Below are positions 33,453 to 45,055 of a stretch of 64,000 nucleotides of DNA, piece after piece. The notes beneath the pieces were generated by a model. The model had not been told where the DNA came from. It searched no databases and saw only the letters and a list, made by a program, of their open reading frames with translations. Position 1 is the first letter of the stretch. Every line of letters begins with the position of its first letter. This stretch comes from Ziziphus jujuba. Lineage: Eukaryota > Streptophyta > Magnoliopsida > Rosales > Rhamnaceae. The stretch spans positions 10,871,001-10,935,000 of the forward strand of contig NC_083387.1 of NCBI RefSeq assembly GCF_031755915.1, written 5' to 3'. The position numbers were made by a program, and so were the translations under genes.

Positions 33453-35183
33453 ATGGCTAACCTTCTCTCAAAGCAGGCCTTTGGCTGCTTTCTTCTTCTT
33501 CTTCTTCTTCTTCTCATTTCCTCTTCTTTCTTCTTCACTTTCTCCTCTGCTTTAACCGATGCCGAAGCTTCCTTTATTGCTCAACGTCAGCTCTTGACGC
33601 TTCCAAAAGATGGAGATCTCCCCGACGAATTCGAATACGAATTCGACCTCGTTATCACCTTCGCAAACGATAGGCTGAAGCGCGCTTATATCGGTCTTCA
33701 AGCCTTGAAGAAAGCTATATATTCCGATCCATATAACTTCACTGGAAACTGGGTTGGCGCCAATGTTTGTGCTTATAAAGGTGTGTTCTGTGCACCGGCA
33801 TTAGACGACTCGAATATCAGCGTCGTAGCCGGACTTGATCTCAACCACGGAGACATCGCCGGTCATCTTCCGGCGGAGTTGGCTCTGATGACCGACGTTG
33901 CTTTGTTCCATCTCAACTCCAACAGGTTCTGTGGGATAATCCCGGAGAGCTTCAAGAGGCTTAAATTGATGCACGAGTTCGACGTGAGCAACAACCGTTT
34001 GGTTGGTCCATTCCCTAAGGTCGTACTCCAATGGCCAGAAGTGACGTACCTTGATCTTAGATACAATGAATTCGAAGGGAAATTGCCCCCTGAGCTCTTT
34101 GTCAAACAGTTCGATGCCATTTTCTTGAACAACAATCGGTTCAGATCCACCATACCTGTAACTCTAGGGAATTCAACTGCCTCCGTTGTGACATTCGCTA
34201 ACAATAAGTTCAATGGTTGCATTCCACGTTCCATTGGGAACATGAAGAATTTGAATGAGATTGTGTTCTTGAATAATGAACTTAGCGGTTGTTTCCCTTC
34301 AGAGATTGGTTTGCTTGAAGATGTTACTGTATTTGATGCTAGCAATAATGGTTTTGTTGGTACTTTGCCTAATAGTCTTTCGGGGTTGAAGAGCTTAGAG
34401 GAAATGGATATTTCGAAGAATAAGCTTACTGGGTTTGTTTCTGAGAATGTGTGCAAGTTGCCCAAATTGTTGAATTTCAGTTTTGGTCATAATTTTTTTA
34501 GTGGGGAGGCTCAAGCTTGCTTACCATCTTTTAATATGGATACGGGTTTGGATGATTCCGGAAACTGCCTGCCCGGTAGGCCCAACCAGAAGTCCAGTAA
34601 GACTTGCTTACCGGTTGTTAGTAAACCCGTGGATTGTAGTAAGAATTGTGGTGGGCCTTCTTCATCACGTGAGCCCAACCCTCCTAAGAGTTCAAGCCCA
34701 GTTTCAGTCCCACCAAAGTCACCTTCACCTTCACCTCCACCTCCAATGCAATCACCTCCACCACCACCACCACCGGTTTACTCTCCACCACCTCCACCAC
34801 CGGTTCATTCTCCACCTCCACCGGTTTACTCACCACCACCACCACCACCGGTTCATTCCCCACCACCACCGGTTTACTCACCACCACCTCCACCACCGGT
34901 TCAGTCTCCTCCACCACCAGTCCACTCACCTCCACCACCGGTCCATTCTCCACCACCACCAGTCCACTCCACGCCACCTCCGGTCCACTCTCCGCCACCG
35001 CCAGTTCACTCTCCACCGCCACCAGTTCGCTCGCCTCCATCACCAGTTCACTCTTCGCCGCCACCGCCAACACCTGTTTCATTTCCTCCTCCTCCTCCAC
35101 CAGGTGGCGATGACATCGTTCTACCACCGACATTCGGATCTCAGTACTCTTCACCTCCACCTCCGATGTTCCCGGGTTACTAA
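33453..35183 (+). CDS. LRX: Leucine-rich-repeat extensin (LRX/PEX type)
   Basis: Intronless gene for a 576-residue secreted cell-wall protein. LRX/PEX proteins bind RALF peptides through the LRR domain and anchor in the wall through the extensin tail, controlling cell expansion or pollen-tube growth. The ATG at 33453 (GCCATGGCT context) gives a signal peptide (MANLLSKQAFGC, then a Leu/Ser/Phe-rich core). Next comes the conserved LRX N-terminal region (ALTDAEASFIAQRQLLTLP, YSDPYNFTGNWVGANVCAY), then about ten LRRs ending near GEAQACLPSF, a Cys-rich hinge (GNCLPGRPN, CLPVVSKPVDCSKNCGG), and a tail of SPPPP, VYSPPPPPP and VHSPPPP repeats ending GSQYSSPPPPMFPGY. No break is seen. The synteny argues for the Arabidopsis PEX3 (At2g15880) lineage. 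A TATA-like ATATAAC lies at about 33358. Confidence 0.96.
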   Translation: MANLLSKQAFGCFLLLLLLLLISSSFFFTFSSALTDAEASFIAQRQLLTLPKDGDLPDEFEYEFDLVITFANDRLKRAYIGLQALKKAIYSDPYNFTGNWVGANVCAYKGVFCAPALDDSNISVVAGLDLNHGDIAGHLPAELALMTDVALFHLNSNRFCGIIPESFKRLKLMHEFDVSNNRLVGPFPKVVLQWPEVTYLDLRYNEFEGKLPPELFVKQFDAIFLNNNRFRSTIPVTLGNSTASVVTFANNKFNGCIPRSIGNMKNLNEIVFLNNELSGCFPSEIGLLEDVTVFDASNNGFVGTLPNSLSGLKSLEEMDISKNKLTGFVSENVCKLPKLLNFSFGHNFFSGEAQACLPSFNMDTGLDDSGNCLPGRPNQKSSKTCLPVVSKPVDCSKNCGGPSSSREPNPPKSSSPVSVPPKSPSPSPPPPMQSPPPPPPPVYSPPPPPPVHSPPPPVYSPPPPPPVHSPPPPVYSPPPPPPVQSPPPPVHSPPPPVHSPPPPVHSTPPPVHSPPPPVHSPPPPVRSPPSPVHSSPPPPTPVSFPPPPPPGGDDIVLPPTFGSQYSSPPPPMFPGY

Positions 35184-38100
35184 TTAAGCCATTAGAATAA
35201 ACCAGTCCAATTATTTATATTTTTCTTTGTCTTTGTATTTTCATTTCTATACTAGTTTGACCAATCCACGTTGTACACATTACCCATTTTGTTATTTGAG
35301 CTGCGCTTCCCATCATCATCGTATGTTGAATCATTGCAACTCTTCATCATGCATGTCATATGTCTCTCTTTTATTTTTATTGAGGTTCTAAAAGCCCCAA
35401 AAAAAGGTGACGAGGTCAAGCTTACCCTCTTAAAATTTTAGAGCAAACCTAAGCCTAATAAAATATTCATTTTTTTATTGTTATTAAATCGATTAAATAA
35501 TGCATATTTAGAAAGCTGAGGTTTATATGTCTATTTAAACTCTAGCGCATGCAATTAAAATAAATAAGTAAATTACATAAACCCTTCCACTTTAATTTTT
35601 TTTCCAATTCAAATTTTAGAAATTTAACATTTTTGTAATTGACAAAAATACCCTTTGTGTAAAATTTTAAAAGTAAAAAATAACTACTCTGTCTTTGTGG
35701 AGTCAAAAATAAAATAAATTATAAAATATGACCCTTTGACAAAAAAATAATATTTAAATTTAGTTTTTCAAAAAAAAAAAATGTTTATATGTATTATGTT
35801 AATTTACTGGCAAGTTACACCAAGTTTTGTAGTTTTAACTGTTCTATTTTACATTAGGATATTTTTGTGCAAAATCAAACGTTGTCGACAACTACGATAT
35901 TAGCAAACTTGAAACAACTAAAAAAAAAAAAAAATTAGCAAACAATTATTTATAGTTGTTTTATAAAAACTTCATACTTTTAAAAAGTTTTCGACATAGA
36001 AAATTCTTAAAAAATAAATAGTACAATTTTAAGGCATTTATAATTTAATGGTTTTAATTTTGATTTAGAAGAAACTCTTGTAGAAATATGGAGATTGAGA
36101 GGAAGAACATATCCTTTGTTGTAGTCAAACTTATGATGAGGAATAACAAATCCATTCTACATTTTTGTTATTTGAAATAATTAATCCCCTGAATGGTGAA
36201 TATGTCTACCAAAAGTATTCTAAATTTATTAATCAAATATTTGATATCCAGTAGCTTTGTATTATGCAATTTTTTTTTTCAGTTTTCATGATTTTAAGGC
36301 TTAATATATCAATTATTAATAAAACAACTGCATCATAAATTTGGTATTTGCTGAATTGTCGGTTTATTAAGTTGTTAATTTTATTTTATTATCATAAAGA
36401 TATTTAAAGCAAAAAAAATAAATTTAGAATATAAGAAAACTAAAAATTAAATTTTGAATTCTAAATTTGAATCTAAGCTTTAAATTTGAAATCTGAGCTC
36501 CATACCTGAACTTAAAGCCTAGCTCAATGCTCATAGGGCCACATAGCGGATTTTAATTTTGGCAAATTGGCCCAGTTCTAGTTTGAAAAAAGCCCATATA
36601 AACCTGTTAAGTTTGAATTGTTGGGCTTGGGCCCAATTGGATAGTCCGAATTTAAACCCCTACTCTTGAGTCCAATACAGCTCAGGTTTAGTATGTAAGG
36701 AGTTGCAAAAACAATCTTTCACTCAGATTAGTACAACATCTTCAGAACTTGCCTTTCATCCTTTTTAAGCAATTGCTTTACATAATAATCATCTTCCATC
36801 ATATTATCAAAAACATTCAGATTCTTAATCTTTAAGAAAATTAATTATCCCCTCATTTGCTGAGTTTCCTTGGGCTCATTCCATATATACCACATGCAGA
36901 CCATTTGTGTCATTGGGATTTTTTATCTTAAAAATTTCTAAAAGTGGAGTTGTTGAAGATGCAAGTGCCAACTTTCTTTTACTATAACTTTTGCCAAAAA
37001 ATCTACCCCCACTAAAAGGTGTATGTATTACTCTGCTGAAAGGATAAAAGTACAAGCTCTATTCAAACAAGATAGGTATGCTATCGAAAACTGAAAAGCT
37101 TATGGTGATTTGTCACAAACAAGTAGATGTTCTGGGAACATTTTGTCTTAGCCTACAATAAAATACTTGTCTCGGATTAGGTACAACTTAGAGAGAAGTA
37201 AAGGAAAAAAAACGTTTTAGATTACGAGCTAGCCTTACAGTTAGTAAAATAAAACAATGTGAAATGAGGAATTAGCATCAAATCAAGCATTACAATATTC
37301 TTTTGCACAAGATTTCGATATTAAATTCTTAAGTCTAAAATTGTGCATATTAAAAAATGTCAAAAAATTCTATACCAAAGTAAAGCATAATTATTTATAT
37401 AGTCTCAAGTAGCTGATCATAACTTGTGAATGTATATCAAATTTATTTTTGTAACATCTCTCTAAGTTGGTGTTATGGATAATACATGTATTTATTTAAT
37501 TTTGTTGATTTAAGGATATCTTTTTAAGGAGAAATTTGTGTTTTATGAAAGTCAGGCACAACATTTGGAAATAAATTTTTTTTTCAATTAACGGTTTCCC
37601 ATCCTGATGCGAACACATTCTCATTTGCTTGAAAATTAATAAGAAAAAAAGAATATAAATTTATTGCCAGAGAAAAATATATTTATCAAATATTTAGGGT
37701 TAAAGAAATTCTAAATGCACCATATCAATTCAATTCATGTGATTTTTTACCATAGTAATTTTTTTTTCTTTATTTTGTTCAATGTTTATTTGTTTTATTT
37801 GCTAATCGTTTACCATTACTATTATTTTTATTTATTTATTTTTTGTGTTAACTTCATCATTACTATTTATTGAACAAACTCTGGGCAATTCGTATTATTA
37901 GACTAGCACCACATATGCATTGCAATACTTCATAATGATAGATCAAAATAACCAAATTTTGTGATATGATTTATTTTAAATTAACAAATATTAAGGTGAA
38001 GTACCAAAGTATATAATACCAAAGTATATAATATCTAGTTAGATATATGTTGCTTTATTTTCTCTCTATATTCAGTTGGATGGTTAATATTCTTTCCTTA

Positions 38101-38856
38101 CATAGATAATGATTTTCTTAGTCACGCTTTACTTTGTTACTAAGACAAATATATAACCATATTAGGTAAACATAACAACTATTAATTATCAACAACCTTT
38201 ATTTATTTTTTTCAATATATCGTTTGGAAAGGTTGGCAATGATTTTTACATGTTTTAATGAATAAAAAATAGTACTTCCATAAATGACACACCTGTTTGT
38301 TGAACAATGTTTTAAGCCTAACCCAATTAGCCTAATTAGATATAAAATAATTCAGTCCAATTTAACCTAATGTGTCTAATATAACAATTAGCCAGTAATC
38401 ATTTTCCTCTTATTAGTTCTATGTGCATACATTTTTATTGACAAATAAAAAAAGACAAAATGATACCATATATTAAGCATTTTTGTTGAAGAAATTATAA
38501 AGAAATGTACAATCATCTTAATTATATATTTAATTTCAATTATCTTATACATTGAACACTGCCAATCAGAACTTGAAAGTAGTTTTATTTATTTTTTATT
38601 CCGACTATGACTTTCTTTTGAGCATTATAACTTTTAAACTATCATTCATTTGGTAAGAAAAAAAATTCAAAAGATCAAACTACTTTTGGTGAAAAATCAA
38701 ACTACCTTTCTAGTTATAGAATAGTAATTATAATTATCACTCCACTAACCACTCATGCGTCCTTACTCCTTAAATGGAAAGGCTTAGAGTGGACCAAGCA
38801 GACGGGGCAAGCCCAACCACCCGAAAATCCCAACGAGTCTAGCGAACATGCAAAGA
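35184..38856. other. AT-rich intergenic spacer
   Basis: No gene, transposon protein or RNA gene recognised over 3.6 kb. The text is dominated by A/T runs. The stretch at about 36500-36680 is less AT-rich and might be an old repeat. Confidence 0.5.
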
Positions 38857-39010
38857 AACGATGTCGTATGATTAAATATAAACATACGGCGTCGTTGTCT
38901 TGCTTCAAATCACTTTGTGAACGAGGATAGATTAGGAAGTGACAAATAAGCGACGTGAAAAAAACGAGGTCGTATTACGTAAAAACATATACGACGTCGT
39001 TGTCTAGCAT
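38857..39010. repeat. Duplicated AACGA-GTCGT hairpins upstream of the FAM114 gene
   Basis: Two related blocks lie about 100 bp apart. Each has AAACGA-x-GTCGTAT, a short AT spacer, then ATACG-x-CGTCGTTGTCT. The first (about 38857-38905) and the second (about 38961-39005) each fold into an imperfect stem of 12-14 bp. Both are followed by related sequence (TGCTTCAAATC / AGCATCGAATC), so the block was duplicated as a whole. They lie 290-430 bp upstream of the ATG. Confidence 0.75.
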
Positions 39011-39290
39011 CGAATCCCTTGTCGTACACGCTGAGAAGGAAACCGTGGAGACCACGTCCGTACCATTTCATCAACAAAGCGAGAAAAAGTCCCCTGCGAC
39101 ACTACCAAACGGAGACACACATATAGAAATTCAATTCAAAGTTCCAATTCAAAGCAATTGAAAAGATTTTCTCGGAAATTGAAAAGATTTGCTCAGAATT
39201 TCAAGGCAGTGCTTCAAGAAATAAATAAATAAATTCCATATTCTTTGAAGACGTTGAAGAGTTGAAGACCAATTGGGGTTTTGGCTTACA

Positions 39291-42200
39291 ATGGAGGAAG
39301 ATAAACAGCCATTAAAGGAAGAGAATAATCCTCAAAAGATAGAAGATGAAGAAGCAGAGGTAGAAGAAGCCAAAGAACCCCCAAAACAAAGTAGTGGAGG
39401 AGGAGGAGGAGGAGGAGGATGGGGAGGCTGGGGGTTTTCCCCGTTCTCTGTTCTCTCGGATCTCCAAAAGGCCGCCGAAGAGATTACTCGCAATGTAAGC
39501 ACCTTTCCGCATGGGAAATGACCTAATTTTTTTTTTTTTTTCCCGATGTGGTTTTGTATTTGGTCATGGTTGAGTATCAGATCTAATTTATGGCGATGAA
39601 GTTTGATTAGGTCTTTAAAAATTTCCTAAATGCAATGCAAAGATAGATTTCGCGTAAATGCTACATCTGTTTTTGCTTTTTGGCTTTGATTCTGGCATTT
39701 TATGAATCTTACTGCATTTCTTTTCTTCTGATTGGGAAGTAGGAAAATATATTGCTTTACTATTTGACAGTTCACTTAACTGAAACATACCTTTTAGTAG
39801 TCTGTTTCTGTAATGTTTGTTTTGGGTTCTTAATTGAAAGGAAGTGAAAAAGAAAAAAAAAAAAAAAGAAAAAAAAAGCGGTGTTTGGAATTTTGATTTT
39901 CTGTATGTTCTAATTTAAGGTTTGGCCTTTTTTTATTCAATTTTTGTTGAGCAATGCTTTGTGACAACAGGCTACTGCGGCTGCTCAGACAGCGGCGAAG
40001 AGCATTGCAGACATTCAAAATGCTGAGGACTCGGAGTCTTCTAAGGAGGAGGAAGGGATTGAAGAATCTGCAACTGAGAAGGAGAGTGAAGATGAGAATG
40101 ATAAGCTGCGAAAATCTGCTCTGGATAGATTGGAGAAAGCTAGTGGCGATTCGATCTTTGGTCAGGCAAGTTTTATGATGAAATGTACATGCATTGATTA
40201 TATTTGTGGTTCAACTTTGAAGTTGTACCATGAAAAAAATCCATATCCTTTATGCATGTTACATATAGTGCTTGCCCATTTTGGTAAATTATATGTTTAT
40301 TAACTTTGTTGGAAATACTGAGATAGTGTAGGTTTATTAAATTTATAATTTTAACTATGTCTTTGGAGGCCCAATATAAAAAAGCAAATTGTTAGAGGAC
40401 TCAAATAGTATAGGAAAAGGATGCACGTAGCCTGTTGATTATATGTTTTAATTTTTCTTTAGATGCACGTAGCCTGTTGATTATCTGTTTTAATTTAATT
40501 TAGATGCACGTAGCTTGTTGATTATATGTTTTAATTTTTCTTTAGTTTTTGATATTGAAAGCTTCACTGAGTTGAGTTGCATTTCTACATTTATTTCTTA
40601 TTTGATAATGAGTCTTGAGATTATGCTATTGTTAGGGAAGCTTTTGCATTTTGGCCACTATTCTTATCCATCACTTCTTCTCTCATCATATCATCCCATA
40701 AATAATGTTATAACCAACCTTAAGAATTGTTAGAGGATCCTTCTCTATGTAAAAGTTCTGTTGCAAATTAATTCGGATGTTTCTTAAATTTTCTGTGAAG
40801 TTTTTTAAGCAGTTGTTCACCTTGTACGTTTCCTTAAGCATGCCATTGCTTCAAAATTTTTTATATTGACAGGGTTTGAAGGTTTTGGATAACTCTGTGG
40901 AGAATTTTGCTTCTGGAGCATGGCACACATTAGGAAGTGCATGGAAAGGGGGCACAGATTTGGTTCAAAAGTATGTTTCTATGCAGTTGAATGTTCAGAC
41001 CAATTTGCTAGAGGAAAAAAAAAAAAAAAAAAAAAGAGTGCATGCTGAAGAGTCTTTTGCATATCCTGGGTTAAAGTTTTGTTTGGTCCATTATTCTGGA
41101 TTAAAGTTAGTTACTAAAAGATGTTTGGGCAGCTGATGTCTACTGGCCAATTGCATTTGGTACACCAGAATAAGGCCCTCATATCCAAGTTACATAACTG
41201 AGGCCTCTGGTAGCTCTGGAGAATTTCCATTAGAAATTTGGTTTATCTAGGTCGTGGAAACATTGGCTGCTTGGTCTGGGCAGAAGTTACTTTTGTAAAT
41301 TTCTAGCTAGTTGATTTAAAAGTCTATGGATGAACTGGAAAGTGGGATTTGTCTTAGTTCGGTTTTTAACATTTATATACTGTTTTAGGTTATTTTATCT
41401 TCCACTACAATCTGTTCATGCACCTTCTTATTCATTTGCTGAATAATTGTGTTTATGTTGCTTATTCTGTAGGCTTGAGCATTCTGCTGTCAACCTCGCA
41501 GACTCTATTCAGCATGGCGGTTCAGTTGCACCATCCATATTAGAGGTTTACATGACTCTTATTCTTTAGCATTTTCGCGATCATTGACGTCATTGCTTAA
41601 TATTGTTGTTATTATTTTTTTGCTTTACAGACTGGAAAAGTTTTTACCTCGAAGGGAATGCAAGTGCTTGAACTTGTAGGCAAGGAAACTATGGATCTGT
41701 TGATCTCAGAGACAGGTATAGAAGTTGAGAAGAATTCTAAAGATGCCGAACAAGAAACAACTGATGATCAATTACTTGAGGAAGTGACATTTGACCGATG
41801 CTTCTACATATATGGAGGTCCTGAACAGTTAGAGGTCATTTTCTTATCCCTGACCTTGATTTCTGCTAACTTGAAAAATATTCAGTTGAAATTGTTAAAC
41901 TGTGATGCTGTCAGGAATTGGAAGCATTGTCCAACCATTATGCACTGTTATTTAACCGAAGAAAAGGAAAACTATCATCTGATCAGAAATCTGTTTATGA
42001 TGGAAAGCTTAAGGAGGTTCAACAGATTTTCAGTGTGCACACTGAAATGGATGGAAGTGGTACAGAATCAGACAAAGGCAAGAAAAAAGAGACCGGGGTT
42101 GATGGAGATAGCGATGAGATTAAAAATTTACATGATTCAAGTGTCAGCAAGGCTGCTGATATGGCTGCAGGGTAATTATGTCTTGCACAAAATGTATTTC

Positions 42201-44175
42201 TATTTCTTGACAAAGTTTCATCTCTATGATCATCATTGAGTAAGAGTTTGTGCCTCTCTGGATGTTCATGTTAGTTTCACTGCTTCTTCTGGACCTTCAT
42301 CGAATTTTGATTACTGATGTTTCAGTTTCAATTCCTAACATGAAGCATTATAGTTAGTGTTGCTCAATTAAACTCCTTATGATCACTTAAATTAACACAT
42401 TACACGAGCTAGATTACAATAAACATTCATATAGCTTTCCTTGCTCCTCCTAGGAGCTCTTTGTCTGATGTGTCTTTACGAGGCTTCTGTGAATGGTATG
42501 TCGTTACGATGCCCTCTTATCCTGGCCAGATCTCTCATTAATAGGCAATCTGGAGCTTTTCCATCTTCATGGTTTTCAAAATTGCTTTCTTTGTAATTGT
42601 GTAAAATGAAAGTGATATTATGTATCAGCATATCAATTTTGTAGCTTACATGGATTATGTACTTAAGGTGTTTGAGTTAGAAAGGCTTAATGGTAAAAGG
42701 TAATGTTACAGAATAGTTACTGTAGAGCAAGGGAATCTTGTAATAAACTGATTCCAACTATATGTGCCTCTTATATATATATGTGCTCTTGTTTTTTTAT
42801 TTGTTATTTTTTATTATTTGAACACGTTCAAGTTACGTGAGTGGAAGTTTGTGGGTCTAGTTAATTGTGATCTTGGATAGATTGTTTAGAAGGCTTGTTT
42901 GCTTTATTACTTCTTTTCCCTGTTATAAACTTATGTGGCAGCCGGTTTGAGAGAATCTATACTTGACACTTTGTAGGTTCACCAGCGCTTTAGCAGGATT
43001 AGCTGTTAATGACATAATTCAAAGGACTGCTGGCAGGCTAGAATCACTACACTCAGAGGGTGTTCATGTATGAAGATCTCTCTGTTCTGTTAGAAACATT
43101 TGAGGCCATTTTATTTCTATTGAGTTGCTTTTCTTGTCTACTAGTAAATTTGATTCAATATTTAATGTGCTCATACAGAGACTCTCAGATATGTGCTGTT
43201 CTGCAGTGTCCCAATTACTGATACTTGGCAAATCCGTCATATCCGGTGCTAACAAAATTCAGGAAGATGCTGATACTGATTTGGTGAATATTGATTGGCC
43301 TGAAGATTCTGTTGAAAAAGCTAAGATTATCAGATCAAAAGCTCAATCAATGACAGGATATGTGGAAGCAGTGGCTAACAGTTTCATTACAGGTTGACTT
43401 TCTTTTGCATCTTTTTTTATGTATTTGTAAATGTTTTTTCTTTATATTTGCATAATAATGTCAAGAAAGGAATTTTTTTTTGGGAAAGGTATCATCTATA
43501 TAAATTAGAGATAACTAGAAAATAGATTGAATTGATGACCACTTATATATTAGTACTTGAAGAGGTCAAATTTCCAATGTCTCCTTTGAATTACCTGGGC
43601 AACAAAGGATCGAGATCCATAAAGCAAGCATGATCTTCTGAGGCTCGTAGAAAGAGTGGCAGTCGTAAATTTTTTCAGTTTATGACCATTGGACTAATCT
43701 GAAAAATAGTTTGCGCCGCCACCAGGTTTCCAAGTTGTATGGGGCATGCTGCTACCATGTTTCTTACATTTCTTGTCACTTAGATGCTGCTTAATCCATG
43801 TGATGGTGTTCATAAAGTTTTGGAGCATATTAGATTTTTTTTCATCCTTAATTCTGATTTAGCCACTTTTTATGGTTGCAAAAAATCCTAAATTCGTTGC
43901 CAAGGAAAATTTGTACGGTATACATATTTCTTCTTGACACTTTTGGATTCTTGACACATTTTGCAGGCATATCCGATGTGGCCGAAGCTTATTTAGCGGC
44001 CATAAAAGCTGCTTCTGTGGAATCCAATGAAGTTTCACAGACATCAATCCAGGAAAAAGCAAATGCCTTCTCTGAGCATCTCCGTGTTGACCAGACCACA
44101 GCCGTGGGAAAGATCCAGGATGGGCTACAATATTTATGCTATGTAGTTGTTTCTACTTCTATGCCTGCTGCTTGA
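39291..44175 (+). CDS. FAM114/DUF719 family protein
   Basis: Nine exons join in frame to give 514 residues: 39291-39494, 39971-40165, 40873-40970, 41473-41545, 41631-41834, 41915-42171, 42977-43067, 43179-43392 and 43967-44175. An acidic N-terminus is followed by a glycine run and the family hallmark WGGWGFSPFSVLSDLQKAAE. Then come amphipathic helices (LRKSALDRLEKASGDSIFGQ, SVENFASGAWHTLGSAWKGG), the central ELEALSNHYALLFNRRKGKL region, and helical repeats to the end (VVVSTSMPAA). The molecular role in plants is not established; animal FAM114A proteins are linked to Rab2 and Golgi traffic. Intron 2 has a GC donor (CAG|GCAAGT). Its last exon and 3' flank are duplicated at 60.7-61.5 kb. From memory the Arabidopsis counterpart is At2g15860. 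Confidence 0.92.
40421..40546 (+). repeat. Three tandem copies of a 42-bp unit in intron 2
   Basis: GATGCACGTAGCCTGTTGAT followed by a TTTTAATTT-rich tail occurs three times head to tail, starting near 40421, 40463 and 40503. Copies differ by a few bases. It lies in the FAM114 intron that has the GC donor. Confidence 0.85.
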
Positions 44176-44987
44176 AATCTAGGATGCATTAGTCTGTCAA
44201 ATACTCTTAGCTTTCTCTCTCTGTACATAGTTTCCATTGAAAGTGGGGTTTGAACTCCAATTTCATTTAAACTTTTATGTGATAGTTATGCCACTGAAAT
44301 TTCACTGAAGAAGCATAACATAATTTTCTTAGAATGTCAAGAGTGGTGTCTGGCTCTTCAATGATTGGAAATCTTATGAAAAAACTTAAAAAAAAAAAAG
44401 TTTCTTATTTCAATAACATGTATTATTCTTTAATATGCTTTGCATATCAGTTTTTTTATTTCTCTCTCTATGAATTTGGTAAAATGATTGACTCAAAACA
44501 AATTAGTGTGCAAGACGATTGGAGATTATATATTCCTAGGTGGACCATAGTGATATCATTCTATCGTTTCAATTACGAATATGAATTTCACCGAACTTAT
44601 AATTTTTATGCGCTTTTTTGTTTGTTTTTTGGGTTAATTTTTCATTTTTAATACGTTCGGTTTCAAAAAATTAAAAAGGGCAAACGATGTCCCAACAATC
44701 GACTTGCATCTAAATGTCTTTTCTTCTTGTCAACATTCTAGATTCCCCAACCCACCACAAGCTTCAGAGTGTAGTACATACGCCCTTCATGAGCGCGTTG
44801 GAAGCCTATCTGAATGTACACCTAAGAAGTTTAAACAGATTACCTGTCAATGATGCAGCCAAAATAATAATGCAAAAAAAAAGCCATCTAAAATGGATAA
44901 CATTTCGTTTGAGCTTCACCCAAAAACACTGTCAATGGTCGATGTATTTAGGGACTAAAACTTTATCTTTTGTTGCGGTTATGTTCG

Positions 44988-44997
44988 TATATATATG
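44988..44997 (+). promoter_or_regulatory. TATA box of dioxygenase copy 1
   Basis: GTATATATAT about 60 bp upstream of the ATG at 45056, in a conserved context (GTTGCGGTT upstream, GCACCACTC downstream) shared with copies 2 and 3, where the TA run is much longer. Confidence 0.65.
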
Positions 44998-45055
44998 CAC
45001 CACTCTTGAGTTATACACTATTTGATCGGTTTCCTCAACTCCAAGATTCATGGCC

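Noticed and set aside
33863..34465. 200-codon antisense frame over the LRR domain
   Set aside because: Opposite strand of an intact gene with strong domain evidence.
34483..35187. His/Leu-rich open frame and antisense Val/Glu-rich frame over the extensin tail
   Set aside because: Shadows of the CCA/CCT proline repeats of the LRR-extensin in other frames.
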